A DNA stretch of 64,000 nucleotides from JADLHS01 sp964561105. Lineage in GTDB: Bacteria > Verrucomicrobiota > Verrucomicrobiia > Limisphaerales > JADLHS01. Positions 44,984 through 54,297 of this stretch are shown one piece after another (the stretch's first letter is position 1; every line of letters starts with the position of its first letter). Position numbers and translations under genes: made by a program. The stretch spans positions 11,615-75,614 of the forward strand of contig CAZLOH010000024.1 of the NCBI GenBank assembly GCA_964561105.1. Reading direction: 5' to 3'. The notes below the pieces were generated by a model, which searched no databases, had not been told where the DNA came from, and saw nothing but the letters and a program-made list of their open reading frames with translations.

Positions 44984-46717
44984 CTACTTCGCAGCGACGA
45001 CGTTCCACTGACCGCGCACCAACTTGCGGACTTGGGGTGTGAGCGGAGGCAACCGGTCGGAGTTCAAGAAGCTCATATCGAAGGCCCACTTGCGATTGGG
45101 CGCGGTGTAGCTCTTGCCGTAGCTCCAAAAGTTGGTGGCCTGACGGCTCGGAAACATGACCACCATGGAGCCGTTATAGGTGAGGGATTCGCCACTCCAG
45201 TCTTCCAAAAACCGCGGAAAGTTTTCCACCCCACCGCTGTAATGTTTGGTGCCGTTCCCGTCTTTTTGCGACTCCACGATCCCGGCGAGGATGGCGGCGT
45301 TCACCGTCGTGTTCACGGGCGCTCGTGATCCAATGCTCGTCGAGCTCGTGTAGGCATCGCTCCAATTGTCGGACAACATGGTCACCGCATCGGCAATAAA
45401 CGCGGCCGGCTTGGTATTGGAGGTATTGGTCTGCCCGGAAGTTGTATCCGTGCCGTTGTTGAGATTGAAATGACCTTTGACGTAGAGCGGAGCGGGTGTG
45501 GCGACGGTCAAGCCGTCTTCGGGCAATGCCTTCCCGTTGACCACCCGCACACCGGCCAGCGTCGCGCTGCTCACGGGACGCGTGTCCAGGGCGTAAATCG
45601 AATTCACCGAGTGGCTCATCTTGAAATTGGCTTTCCCGTTCACCGCCATGCCATTCGTGTTCGATGTCAACCAGGTGTTGAGTTTGGCAACATCTATCTG
45701 CGTCGCCTGCACCTGTTTTTTCTCGCGATAGTCATAGAAGCTGGCGTTGCTGATGAACGAGTAGTTCGTGCCGGCATCAGGTGGCACGTCCTGGAAACCG
45801 TTCCACTGGCCCGTGGTAACCTTGATGCCCGTGGGGGTGTTGGAAATGATCAAGTCCGCCTGATTGAAGATGCGCTGACGACCCAGGCTGGAGTCCGGAT
45901 CTTCGCTGGGCAATGGCGGATCAAGGATCGCTTGAACCGCTGCCGGACTGTTGTTGGTGCCGATGGGCAGAACCATCGCGCTGACCTTCTCCGTTTTCTT
46001 GACGTAACTCGGCATCTTCATGCCGTTGGTGGAGGTGGGATCCATCGGATGACGATCGTTATGAATGTTGCCCACGGCGGTGACCACGTCCTTGAAATCC
46101 AGTTTGGCTCCCGGCGCCGTGTAGATTTCCCCATTGCTATGAACTTTCCCCCGAACGACCATGTCCGGACCGGGATTGATCTCCATGTCCAACGAATAGA
46201 AGATGGCATACTGGAAGATGGGGATACGGGCCATTTGAAACTCCTGGCTCACCGCCGCCGAGAGATCGTAATTCTGACCGATCGGCGTCGCCTGTGAAGT
46301 CACACGGTAGGGTGTCACCAAACCGTAGAGGCCCGAAAACTCCGAATTCAAATTCGCCACCACCGACGGCCCCAGATTCTGCAGGCTCGTCTGCCCAGCC
46401 GTGCCGGCGTTGTCGCTAAAGGTGAATTGCACGGGCCAACCGGTTTGATCCGGCAACTTGTCCTGGTACGAGATGGCCGGCTTGATGCTCGAGTAGATGA
46501 AGTCGCGGTCAATCTCGGCCAGCACCCGTTCCGTGCCCGCCTCGGCGGCGGCTACGGTCGAATTGTAGAGATTGTTGCGCGCCGTCAGGTTGGCCTCGGT
46601 CGAAGTCCATGAGACAACGCTGCCGAGCACAATCAGAGTCACGGCGATCAAGAGCATCGTGAGCATCAGCGCGTAACCGCGCGTGAATCGTTGTGAAGTT
46701 GGGAATTGGGTACGCAT
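44984..46717 (-). CDS. PilX-like pilus assembly or secretion protein
   Basis: A 577-residue protein with one N-terminal membrane helix (YALMLTMLLIAVTLIVLGSV, about 15-34) placed like that of PilX-type proteins, then NLTARNNLYNSTVAAAEAGTERVLAEI. The remainder is a long beta-rich extracytoplasmic domain with many Asn and Thr. It is the last gene of a minus-strand group with two prepilin-like genes. This order (two minor pilins, then PilX) resembles minor-pilin operons of type IV pili or type II secretion. Confidence 0.72.
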   Translation of the reverse strand: MRTQFPTSQRFTRGYALMLTMLLIAVTLIVLGSVVSWTSTEANLTARNNLYNSTVAAAEAGTERVLAEIDRDFIYSSIKPAISYQDKLPDQTGWPVQFTFSDNAGTAGQTSLQNLGPSVVANLNSEFSGLYGLVTPYRVTSQATPIGQNYDLSAAVSQEFQMARIPIFQYAIFYSLDMEINPGPDMVVRGKVHSNGEIYTAPGAKLDFKDVVTAVGNIHNDRHPMDPTSTNGMKMPSYVKKTEKVSAMVLPIGTNNSPAAVQAILDPPLPSEDPDSSLGRQRIFNQADLIISNTPTGIKVTTGQWNGFQDVPPDAGTNYSFISNASFYDYREKKQVQATQIDVAKLNTWLTSNTNGMAVNGKANFKMSHSVNSIYALDTRPVSSATLAGVRVVNGKALPEDGLTVATPAPLYVKGHFNLNNGTDTTSGQTNTSNTKPAAFIADAVTMLSDNWSDAYTSSTSIGSRAPVNTTVNAAILAGIVESQKDGNGTKHYSGGVENFPRFLEDWSGESLTYNGSMVVMFPSRQATNFWSYGKSYTAPNRKWAFDMSFLNSDRLPPLTPQVRKLVRGQWNVVAAK

Positions 46718-46738
46718 AAAAACTCCGAAGGTTGACGG

Positions 46739-47341
46739 TTATTCAATCGTGCGCCGGGCAATCCGGGTTTGCAGATGGTAGTAATCGTACATGCCACCCG
46801 CCCCGACCGACGCCACGGGAAATTCCCATTGGTAAAATTCCAGGTTCAGCCGGATCACCCGGTTGTTCACATTGTTCGTCTGGACATTGCCCCGAAAATC
46901 CTCTGCGGCAAACGCCAGTTGATTGGTGGCGAAATTCGCAATCACCTGGGCCGTCGTGTTGCTACTGGTAATCCGTTTAAGCTGCTCCGCGGACGTGTCC
47001 ATGTAATAGCGGATGTAATTGGCCGTGTTGGTCGTGGGATAGATTTGCAGCGCGTTGCCCACGTGCGCCACGCCGTCCGCGATGGGTGTGAACGTGGTGT
47101 CGTCGCCGTTGCCGACGACCAGGATTTTTCCGGAACGGATTTCATCGCGCACCGCGTTGAGCGCCCGTCGCCCGGTGGCGGTGGCGGAGAGCTTGGTTTC
47201 CGAAATCGAAATCAACCGCATCCCGAAGAGTTGCACCGAAACCAACCCCGCGATGACGAGTGAGAACAGCGCCATCACGATCATGATCTCGGGGAGCGTA
47301 AAAGCCCGGCGGTCGGCCGGAATGGCAGCGGCGAGTTTCAT
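46739..47341 (-). CDS. Prepilin-like protein (PilW/PilV type)
   Basis: A 200-residue protein with a prepilin leader: AFTLPEIMIVMALFSLVIAG at about 13-32, where cleavage before Phe would be expected even though the usual glycine is alanine. The rest is a beta-rich pilin-like domain. It overlaps the upstream pilin gene by ATGA and precedes the PilX-like gene by 21 bp. Minor pilins of this kind prime pilus or pseudopilus assembly. Confidence 0.83.
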   Translation of the reverse strand: MKLAAAIPADRRAFTLPEIMIVMALFSLVIAGLVSVQLFGMRLISISETKLSATATGRRALNAVRDEIRSGKILVVGNGDDTTFTPIADGVAHVGNALQIYPTTNTANYIRYYMDTSAEQLKRITSSNTTAQVIANFATNQLAFAAEDFRGNVQTNNVNNRVIRLNLEFYQWEFPVASVGAGGMYDYYHLQTRIARRTIE

Positions 47342-47787
47342 TGATCGGGAGCGCGCAAGGTGATCACGGTATTGGTGAACGGTCCGCGCTTAATAAACGG
47401 CCACACGCAATCAGCGCGAAGCTGGCGCAAGGGAGGATTGGCGGAAACTTCGGTGACTTGGATGAAATTCGTGGCGTAAACGGGTGTTCCGGCGACCGGA
47501 ACATCCAAGATCTCGACTTGGGTGTAATTGGTGACGCCCAGATCGTCCACTTTGGGCCAGGCTTGCGGATCCCATTTCGCGGCCCGAGCCTGCTCGATGC
47601 CTTGCATGGCCACCGAGTGCGCGGCCTGCGAGTAGGCGCTCCATTCCGCGCGGGTTGCCGTCATGATGTAACCCGTCAACACTCCACCCATCACCAGAGC
47701 GACAATGGCAAGGCTGATCACAACTTCCGCCAGAGTGAATCCTTGAGTGGCCATCCCTGAACGATGCCTGTACGCGCGGCACATCAT
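47338..47787 (-). CDS. Prepilin-like protein (PilV/GspI type)
   Basis: About 149 residues from the ATG at 47787; ATGs at 47784 and 47754 and a GTG at 47823 are alternatives. An AGGAGG lies 17-18 bases before the chosen ATG, too far to settle it. The leader is GFTLAEVVISLAIVALVMGG, a canonical type IV prepilin site with cleavage after glycine. First gene of the three-gene pilin operon. Confidence 0.83.
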   Translation of the reverse strand: MMCRAYRHRSGMATQGFTLAEVVISLAIVALVMGGVLTGYIMTATRAEWSAYSQAAHSVAMQGIEQARAAKWDPQAWPKVDDLGVTNYTQVEILDVPVAGTPVYATNFIQVTEVSANPPLRQLRADCVWPFIKRGPFTNTVITLRAPDQ

Positions 47788-47968
47788 ATTTGTTGGCTGA
47801 ACTAACCTCCTAGTAACCGTCACCGAGGCAAGGAAGCAGAGCCGATGCCAGCTCCGCCCCTCATTGCTTAACTGCCCACCAACCGTCGGCTTTGGGAGAA
47901 TCGCAACTTTGGGCGTGTCCTACGGCACGACAATTGTGACCGCAATCGGGATAGGCCCACTACCAGAG

Positions 47969-48622
47969 TTACCGAACCAATCGAGCCGGCGGCGCTTTGA
48001 TGAATGCGGTTTCCCGCAGATAAATCGGCGTCAAACTTCCACCCGGCACCGATTCGCCCCGCGTTTGCGCCAGTCGCCCCAGGTTCGACGCCAGCGGAAA
48101 CAGCGGACGAACACCAGACAACTCCTGCGTCACATCCGGCCCGACTAATCGTGCGCCCGCTTGTTCCAGTTCCTGCACAGCCTCTCGCGTGGTCAGGTGC
48201 GGCGGCAGAATTTCGTGCATCGAATCGGCAGTGATTTCGTAGCCCGCCCGATAAAATTCCCCGCGTTGCGCATCAATGATCACATCGCACCGCCCGACAA
48301 GCCCCTCGCCTTGCGCCCGCATGGCCACCGCTGAGGCACTGCTCACGCCAAACAGCTTCACGCCTCGCGCCAGTTGCCAGCCTTGAGCGAGGGCGAGCGC
48401 TGCCCGAATGCCGTTGTAGGACCCGGGCCCAAGCCCTACCGCCACGGCCTCGATCTGCTCGCGCTCCACGCCCGCCTGATACAACGCTGCTTCGATCATC
48501 GCGTGTGGCTGCATCGCTTTGCCCGGAGCGGTCGAGATGACTTCGCCGCTTGCCAGCGACTGGCCGTCCACCACGGCCACGCTTCGCCACGATGAAGAGA
48601 ATTCAAGCGCCAGAATCTTCAT
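47969..48622 (-). CDS. tsaB: tRNA threonylcarbamoyladenosine biosynthesis protein TsaB
   Basis: A protein of 217 residues from the ATG at 48622. It begins MKILALEFSSSWRSVAV and holds GLGPGSYNGIRAALALAQG, the hallmark of TsaB. TsaB is a partner of TsaD in making the t6A modification of tRNAs that read ANN codons. Its start overlaps tsaE by 20 bp. The two t6A genes lie together as in many bacteria. Confidence 0.93.
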   Translation of the reverse strand: MKILALEFSSSWRSVAVVDGQSLASGEVISTAPGKAMQPHAMIEAALYQAGVEREQIEAVAVGLGPGSYNGIRAALALAQGWQLARGVKLFGVSSASAVAMRAQGEGLVGRCDVIIDAQRGEFYRAGYEITADSMHEILPPHLTTREAVQELEQAGARLVGPDVTQELSGVRPLFPLASNLGRLAQTRGESVPGGSLTPIYLRETAFIKAPPARLVR

Positions 48623-49034
48623 AGACAATCCGCCGATCCGACTCGGTGAGCACTTCGATGGTCACGCGGCGAACATCCCCCATTTGCCATCGGCCATCCG
48701 CCATTCGCTCGGCCCATTCCACCACGGTCACGCCATCGGGCCGCCAATATGCCTCCAAACCCGCGCTGAGAATTTGCGCCGGTGTTTCCAACCGATAGAG
48801 GTCAAGGTGAAACAACCGGAGGCGTCCCCCACCGTACTCATTCACCAGCGTGAAGGTGGGCGAATGGACTCGCGCCGCCACGCCCAGTCCGCGCGCGAGA
48901 CCTTTGACGAGTTGGGTTTTGCCCGCACCCAGATCGCCACTGAGAGCGAACACCTGCCCGTGCCGCGCCGCGCGTCCCCACGCCTCGCCGAGCGATTCGG
49001 TCTCCGCCGGACTATGAGAAGTGAACGTAGCCAT
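48603..49034 (-). CDS. tsaE: tRNA threonylcarbamoyladenosine biosynthesis ATPase TsaE
   Basis: A protein of 143 residues from the ATG at 49034. The Walker A is GDLGAGKT, followed by the TsaE words SPTFTLVNEY and LFHLDLYRL, with VTVVEWAERM further on. TsaE drives the t6A complex with TsaB and TsaD. It overlaps thiL at its start by 23 bp and tsaB at its end, so all three are coupled. Confidence 0.94.
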   Translation of the reverse strand: MATFTSHSPAETESLGEAWGRAARHGQVFALSGDLGAGKTQLVKGLARGLGVAARVHSPTFTLVNEYGGGRLRLFHLDLYRLETPAQILSAGLEAYWRPDGVTVVEWAERMADGRWQMGDVRRVTIEVLTESDRRIVYEDSGA

Positions 49035-49944
49035 GAGCACTCACCGGATGCACCCCCGTTTGGTCGCGCAGCTTGAGGCCGCCGCCCGCGACAATTTTGC
49101 CAATGCAACTCAGTTTCAGGTTCGGGAAAATCGCTTTCCATGCGTCGAGCAACGGCACGGCATCCTGCGCGGCAATCGTGAAGAGCAATTCAAAATCCTC
49201 CCCATCCGTCAGCGCGGCCACGAACGCAGGTTTGGCCGCATCGCCGCGACGGGAAATTCCCTTCGCCGCCCGGCTGATCGGGATCGCGGATTTCAACAAC
49301 TCCGCCCCCACTCCGCTGGCCTCCAGCAAGTGGCGCAAGTCTCCAGCCAGTCCGTCGCTTACATCCATCATGGCGTGAATCGAGTAATGTCCCGCCAGCC
49401 AGCGCGCTTCCGCCAGACGCGGCTCGAAGTCCAGATGCCGGCCCGCCATCGAGCCACCCAGTTCGCCCGTAATAAAAATCGCGTCCCCCACCTTTGCCCC
49501 CGAACGTCGCAAAACCCTTTCACGCGGAACAAATCCAAGCACTGCCACTGAAATCAGGATGCGCTCGGGGTTCGTGGTGGTTTCGCCCCCGACAACGGCA
49601 ACCCCGTGTTGCCGCGCACATCCGTTGAGACCGACATAGATTTGCTCCACGTATTCCAAGTCGAACTTCCTCGGCAGGGCAATCGTAATCAACGCCGCCG
49701 TGGGTGTGCCCGCCATCGCCGCCACGTCACTCAGCGTCCGCGCCAGCGCTTTCCGACCGATCTGCTCCGGCTTCGCGCTCTCGTCGAAATGGACGCCTTG
49801 AACCACCGCGTCTGTCTTGAACAACAGCAGCCGGTCGGCCAGTCCCACGTCGAGCACGGCGCAGTCATCACCGGCACCAACCACGACCGAGTCATTGGAC
49901 GGCAATGAGCGCGTGAGACGAGCGATTAGTTCAAATTCATTCAT
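49012..49944 (-). CDS. thiL: Thiamine-monophosphate kinase
   Basis: A protein of 310 residues from the ATG at 49944. It opens MNEFELIARLTRSLP, then GAGDDCAVLD and LLLFKTDAVVQGVHF, the ATP- and Mg-binding blocks of ThiL. ALARTLSDVAAMAGTPTAAL and DVSDGLAGDLRHL complete the family pattern. It phosphorylates thiamine monophosphate to the pyrophosphate, the last step of thiamine cofactor synthesis. It overlaps its upstream and downstream genes. Confidence 0.93.
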   Translation of the reverse strand: MNEFELIARLTRSLPSNDSVVVGAGDDCAVLDVGLADRLLLFKTDAVVQGVHFDESAKPEQIGRKALARTLSDVAAMAGTPTAALITIALPRKFDLEYVEQIYVGLNGCARQHGVAVVGGETTTNPERILISVAVLGFVPRERVLRRSGAKVGDAIFITGELGGSMAGRHLDFEPRLAEARWLAGHYSIHAMMDVSDGLAGDLRHLLEASGVGAELLKSAIPISRAAKGISRRGDAAKPAFVAALTDGEDFELLFTIAAQDAVPLLDAWKAIFPNLKLSCIGKIVAGGGLKLRDQTGVHPVSAHGYVHFS

Positions 49945-50665
49945 GCGATCCCGCCAAGCGGGCCGGCAGCAGAAAGAACAACGCCAGATTGGTCGCGTTG
50001 AACAGGGCGTGTGCAACGATGGGCGCGAGCAAATTGTCCGTCTTCTCGTAGAGCCACACCAGAACCAAGGCCAGCACCAGCAGCGGCAGAAAAATGGCGA
50101 GGTTCAGATGAATGCCTGAGAAGGCGACGCTCGATCCCCACAACGCCAGACGCGGAAAGCCCGCCTGTTTGATCACTGGATAGAGGATGCCGCGAAACAG
50201 CAGCTCCTCGGCGAATGGGGCCACGATGATCGTGATGGCCACGAACGAGACGAGTCCGAAACCGTGCCCCACATCCCTCAGCGCCACCACCGCCTCCTGC
50301 GTCACCGGCCGGATGCCCACGCGTTCCAGGACGATGAGCGAGCCTTGCTGCAAGAGCTGTCCGACGGGCATGAAACAACTGATCGCCAACGCTCCGAGTG
50401 CGACGGCCTTGCGCTGGTTGTTGCGCAAGCCAAACGCCTCGTCCCAACTCATCTCATGAACGCGCACAAACCAGGCGACCAAAACTATGCTCGCGCCTTG
50501 AAAACAGATTGCGGAGAAAATGATTCGCCGGAGGGGCGACGGCCGCGTGGCACCGGCAGCCCCCTCGGCCAGCGATGCCAGCAAGGTTCCGACAAAGAGA
50601 CAGAGGAAAACCCCCATCGCCAGGCGCAGCACGGCGTCAAACTTCCAAGGTTTCGGCGACAACAC
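49937..50665 (-). CDS. CPBP family intramembrane protease
   Basis: A 242-residue membrane protein with about six to seven helices and a GTG start at 50665. The glutamate motif is AEELLFRGILYPV, the second motif SGIHLNLAIF, and the third ALFNATN. These match CAAX-type/ABI metal-dependent proteases, which process prenylated or lantibiotic-like substrates or act in immunity to bacteriocins. The substrate is unknown. It overlaps thiL by 8 bp and is divergent from prmC. Confidence 0.88.
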   Translation of the reverse strand: MLSPKPWKFDAVLRLAMGVFLCLFVGTLLASLAEGAAGATRPSPLRRIIFSAICFQGASIVLVAWFVRVHEMSWDEAFGLRNNQRKAVALGALAISCFMPVGQLLQQGSLIVLERVGIRPVTQEAVVALRDVGHGFGLVSFVAITIIVAPFAEELLFRGILYPVIKQAGFPRLALWGSSVAFSGIHLNLAIFLPLLVLALVLVWLYEKTDNLLAPIVAHALFNATNLALFFLLPARLAGSHE

Positions 50666-50907
50666 GTCGGCAGATTACCGGGGAGACCCCCGCGATTCGA
50701 TGCAAATGTGCTTTCACACTCAAACCTGCGACCACTCGCAGCCTCCCAATCTGGAGCGATCAGCCAACCGGCCGGCGCAGACGCACGCAACAGCGGCGTG
50801 CGGCTGGTCCAACACCGCGAACCAGCCGTGACTTGGTTTCAATTCGTTGGCGTAACGAGGATAGCGTTTTCCCTTTGCACCGATTCGTCCACGCCTAAAC
50901 TGCGCGC

Positions 50908-51771
50908 GTGACGGTGCTTGAAGTCATTCAGAAGAGCGCGGAATTCCTGACAAAAAAAGGGGTGGAATCGCCGCGCCTGCAAGCGGAACTGTTGCTGGCC
51001 CATGTCCTCAAGCTGCCGCGCATGCGGCTCTATTTGAATTTTGAACGCGCTCTGTCCGACGCGGAGCAGAATTCGTTGCGCGACCTGGTCAAGCGTCGCG
51101 GCCAACGGGAACCGCTCCAGCACCTCACGGGTTCGACTTCGTTCTGCGGTTTGGAAATTATCGTGAACCGCCACGTGCTCGTGCCGCGACCGGAAACGGA
51201 ATTGTTGGCTGAAGCCGGATGGGAATTTCTCAAGCAAGTCCAGAGCCCGGATGACCGAGGCCAGACCGCCCTTGATTTCGGCACGGGCAGCGGATGCGTG
51301 GCGATTGCGCTGGCCGCCAAGTGCCCGACGGTTCGGGTGGTGGCCTTGGATGCGTCGGCCGAGGCGCTGACCGTGGCGAAGCAAAACGCCGAGCGCAACC
51401 AGGTGGCGGATCGGATCGAGTTTCAGCATGGCGACGGCTTCAACGATCGGGCAGCCGAAGCACGCTTTGATCTCATCATCAGCAACCCGCCCTACATCCC
51501 CAGCGCGGAGATCGAATCACTCCAACCGGAAGTGCGGGATTTCGATCCGCGCACGGCGCTCGATGGCGGGCCGGACGGATTGGATTTTTACCGCCGGTTG
51601 GCGACCGGGGCAACGGCGTTCCTGAAACCGGCGGGCCGGGTCATGCTGGAGTTTGGTGACGACCAGGCAGCCGCCGTCAGCCAGATTCTTATCGCGCAAA
51701 ACTGGACCGTGGAATCCATTCGCGAGGATTACACCAAGCGGCCAAGAATATTGATCGCGCGGCGAGGTTGA
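50908..51771 (+). CDS. prmC: Peptide chain release factor N5-glutamine methyltransferase
   Basis: A 287-residue protein with a GTG start. The N-terminal helical domain is followed by an S-adenosylmethionine fold with ALDFGTGSGCVAIALA and the catalytic ISNPPYIPS. The spacing of NPPY and the ending (IREDYTKRPRILIA) match PrmC. It methylates the GGQ glutamine of release factors RF1 and RF2. The 242-bp divergent spacer before it should hold its promoter; none was clear. Confidence 0.93.
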   Translation: MTVLEVIQKSAEFLTKKGVESPRLQAELLLAHVLKLPRMRLYLNFERALSDAEQNSLRDLVKRRGQREPLQHLTGSTSFCGLEIIVNRHVLVPRPETELLAEAGWEFLKQVQSPDDRGQTALDFGTGSGCVAIALAAKCPTVRVVALDASAEALTVAKQNAERNQVADRIEFQHGDGFNDRAAEARFDLIISNPPYIPSAEIESLQPEVRDFDPRTALDGGPDGLDFYRRLATGATAFLKPAGRVMLEFGDDQAAAVSQILIAQNWTVESIREDYTKRPRILIARRG

Positions 51772-51816
51772 AGCAGGCGCACTCGGTCGGTCCGCGTTTG
51801 ACTCAGCAAAGCTGGT

Positions 51817-52800
51817 TCAACCGGCTTCCACCCGCAGGAACTCCGCACCGGGTTCACCCAATAATTCCACAGCGGCCAGACAAGCTGGCAGCAGGCAAAA
51901 TTCTCCCGCTCGCAAAACCGGACCTGAGCTGCTCGACACGGAATCGCTCACGCGGACTTCACCCGAAATCACGCCGATGACTTGCATGATCCCACCGGGC
52001 AATTTCGTGCTCCGGTGTTGTTGCATGGTGATTTGTTCGACTCGAAACAGCGGATCGTTGACCAACCGACGCGAGCTGAAGTTCGGACTCTCGATTTTCC
52101 TATCGTGAACCAGCGACGGGGCGAAGTCGCCGAAGTCAATGCTCGTCAACGATTGCTCGACGTGCAGTTCGCGCGGCCGGCCATCAAGCCCGGAGCGATT
52201 CCAATCGAACACGCGATACGTGGTGTCGGAGTTCTGTTGAATCTCAAAAATGACGAGGCCCGCGCCGATGGCATGAAGCCGGCCGCTCGGCAGGAACATG
52301 GCGTCGCCTGCCTTCACCGGCACCCGATGGATACATTCGGCCACGCTCCCCTCGGCGATACGGCGTTGAAACTCCGCCCGGGTCACACCCGGTCGCAGAC
52401 CGACATAGAGTTCCGCGCCGGGCACAGCCTCCGCGATGAACCACATCTCGGTTTTCGGCTCGCCGTGCAATTCGGCCGCCTGACGAGCCGGAGGATGAAC
52501 CTGGAGAGACAATCGCTCCTGTGCATCGAGCAATTTGATGAGCAACGGAAACCGTCCCGCCACCAACTTCGCCTCGCCCAGCAAATCGGCCCAATGGTTC
52601 TCGACGAGCCAGCGCAGGTCCTTACCTACGAGCGGCCCGTTGTGGATGACGCTCACGTCACCGGGGCGGTCGCTGATTTCCCAGGATTCACCGATGACGG
52701 CGTTGGGCGGGAGGTGTTTGCCGAACAGCCGCGCCAGATTGCGTCCGCCCCAGACACGTTCTTTGAAAATGGGCTGAAAGGTGAATGGATAAAGACGCAT
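51817..52800 (-). CDS. manA: Mannose-6-phosphate isomerase, class I
   Basis: A 327-residue zinc enzyme interconverting mannose-6-phosphate and fructose-6-phosphate. The family words are FKERVWGGRNLA, GESWEISDRPGDVS, LSLQVHPPARQA and GEPKTEMWFIA, which hold the zinc ligands, and SGRLHAIGAG. The length is typical of the short bacterial form. It lies 54 bp downstream of accA on the same strand. It may supply GDP-mannose precursors for the nearby envelope sugar genes. Confidence 0.92.
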   Translation of the reverse strand: MRLYPFTFQPIFKERVWGGRNLARLFGKHLPPNAVIGESWEISDRPGDVSVIHNGPLVGKDLRWLVENHWADLLGEAKLVAGRFPLLIKLLDAQERLSLQVHPPARQAAELHGEPKTEMWFIAEAVPGAELYVGLRPGVTRAEFQRRIAEGSVAECIHRVPVKAGDAMFLPSGRLHAIGAGLVIFEIQQNSDTTYRVFDWNRSGLDGRPRELHVEQSLTSIDFGDFAPSLVHDRKIESPNFSSRRLVNDPLFRVEQITMQQHRSTKLPGGIMQVIGVISGEVRVSDSVSSSSGPVLRAGEFCLLPACLAAVELLGEPGAEFLRVEAG

Positions 52801-52854
52801 GTGAAATCCCGCGACGCCCGCGAACCGTTGCTCTGTCGAAGGTCCTGCGGCCGA

Positions 52855-53892
52855 TCAAGCGGCGCTGGTCGTGGCCACATGAGCCGCCCGCTTGGCCTTG
52901 CGAACCACGGCTTTGTCCGGCGACGGCAGCGCCGCTTCCAGGAAGTGGCCGTAAGCCCGGAATTTTTCATACCGTCGCTTCAGTCTTTCCGCTCCGGACA
53001 GTGCCTGCAATTCTCCGAGTTGTTTCAACAACGCCACCTTCAATGCCTCGGCCGTCGCGACGGGATTGGTATGCGCGCCACCAATCGGCTCGGCGATAAT
53101 TTCGTCCACGAGCTTGAGTTCAAGCAAATCCTTGGCCGTGATTTTCAGCGCCTCGGCGGCTTTGGCGGACGCCGCGCGGTCCTTCCAAAGAATCGCCGCG
53201 CAACCCTCGGGGCTGATGACCGAATAGTAGGCGTTCTCCAGAATCATCACCCGGTCGGCCACGCCGATGCCGAGGGCGCCGCCAGAGCCGCCTTCGCCGA
53301 TGACCGTGGCAATGATCGGGACTTCCAACAGCGTCATTTCGCGCAAGTTCACAGCGATGGCTTCGGCGATATGGCGTTCCTCCGCGCCGATGCCGGGATA
53401 CGCGCCCGCCGTGTCAATCAGCGTGATGATGGGCAGTCCAAATTTGTCCGCCAGGCGCATCAAGCGCAGGGCCTTGCGATAGCCTTCCGGGTGCGCCGAG
53501 CCGAAATTGCGCAGGATGTTCTCCTTGGTGTCGCGCCCCTTCTGTGTGCCGATGACCACGACCTTTTCTCCGCCCAGCCGGGCAAAACCGCCGACCACCG
53601 CGCGATCCTCGGCAAAGAGCCGGTCGCCGTGCAATTCCCGGAAATCCGTGAACGCCGTGTTGAGGTAATCAAGGGTGTAGGGTCGCTTGGGGTGGCGGGC
53701 CAGTTGGACGCGCTGCCAGGGGGTGAGGTTGGAATAAATCTGCCGCCGCGTTTCCTCCAGCTTCGCCTGGATTTGCGCGATCTCCTGCTCAAAACTCACA
53801 TCCAGCGAATGGGCTTCGGGGTGGTTCTTGAGGGCGTCGAGCTTGGTTTGCAGTTCGATGATCGGCTTCTCGAAATCGAGCTGATGTTTCAT
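52855..53892 (-). CDS. accA: Acetyl-CoA carboxylase carboxyltransferase alpha subunit
   Basis: A 345-residue protein with the AccA coiled N-terminus, DFEKPIIELQTKLDAL, then RPYTLDYLN, LHGDRLFAEDRAVVGG, LIDTAGAYPGIGAEERHIAEA and EGGSGGALGIGVAD. It transfers CO2 from biotin to acetyl-CoA, the first step of fatty-acid synthesis, with AccD. A lysine/alanine-rich tail of about 25 residues follows the domain. No other acc gene lies in the window. Confidence 0.95.
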   Translation of the reverse strand: MKHQLDFEKPIIELQTKLDALKNHPEAHSLDVSFEQEIAQIQAKLEETRRQIYSNLTPWQRVQLARHPKRPYTLDYLNTAFTDFRELHGDRLFAEDRAVVGGFARLGGEKVVVIGTQKGRDTKENILRNFGSAHPEGYRKALRLMRLADKFGLPIITLIDTAGAYPGIGAEERHIAEAIAVNLREMTLLEVPIIATVIGEGGSGGALGIGVADRVMILENAYYSVISPEGCAAILWKDRAASAKAAEALKITAKDLLELKLVDEIIAEPIGGAHTNPVATAEALKVALLKQLGELQALSGAERLKRRYEKFRAYGHFLEAALPSPDKAVVRKAKRAAHVATTSAA

Positions 53893-53952
53893 GCGAGGAG
53901 AATGGTAGGGCAGCGCCGGAGGACAGGCAACGGGTATTCCGGTACAAAAATC

Positions 53953-53978
53953 GAGGGCCGGACTTTCGTCCGACCCTC
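53953..53978 (-). terminator. Intrinsic terminator candidate upstream of accA
   Basis: GAGGGCCGGAC, loop TTTC, GTCCGACCCTC form an 11-bp stem with one mismatch. On the minus strand it is followed by GATTTTTG, a fair T-tract. It would stop minus-strand transcription coming from the flippase gene before accA. The rest of the 405-bp spacer (53893-54297) shows another GC hairpin with T-run near 54245-54272, without a matching plus-strand gene. Confidence 0.6.
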
Positions 53979-54297
53979 TTGGTGACGAGGTTTATACGCC
54001 TTCACCCCAGGCGCTCAGAAGGGCAGTGCGGCCAACTTGGAGGGGCGCTGTTCGCACCGCACTGCGAGCAAAACCTCTATGCCAACCCTAAACGAACAGC
54101 GAAGTCCTCAAATCTCTATGATGATAAGATGTCGCAGGATTTTTTTTGTTCAAAAAAAGTTTCGAGTTGCGGGTAAATTTGACAGCCCGTTTCGATGCTG
54201 GAATCCGGGCCGGCCAGCGGAATCGGCAACTCATTCAAACGCAAGGCCCGAACGGGGCGCGGGCGTTTTTTTGAGCTGCAAAAGCCGTTCTTGGCCG

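Noticed and set aside
51982..53985. 667-codon plus-strand frame
   Set aside because: Spans the antisense of both manA and accA and their spacer; both minus-strand genes are well-known families.
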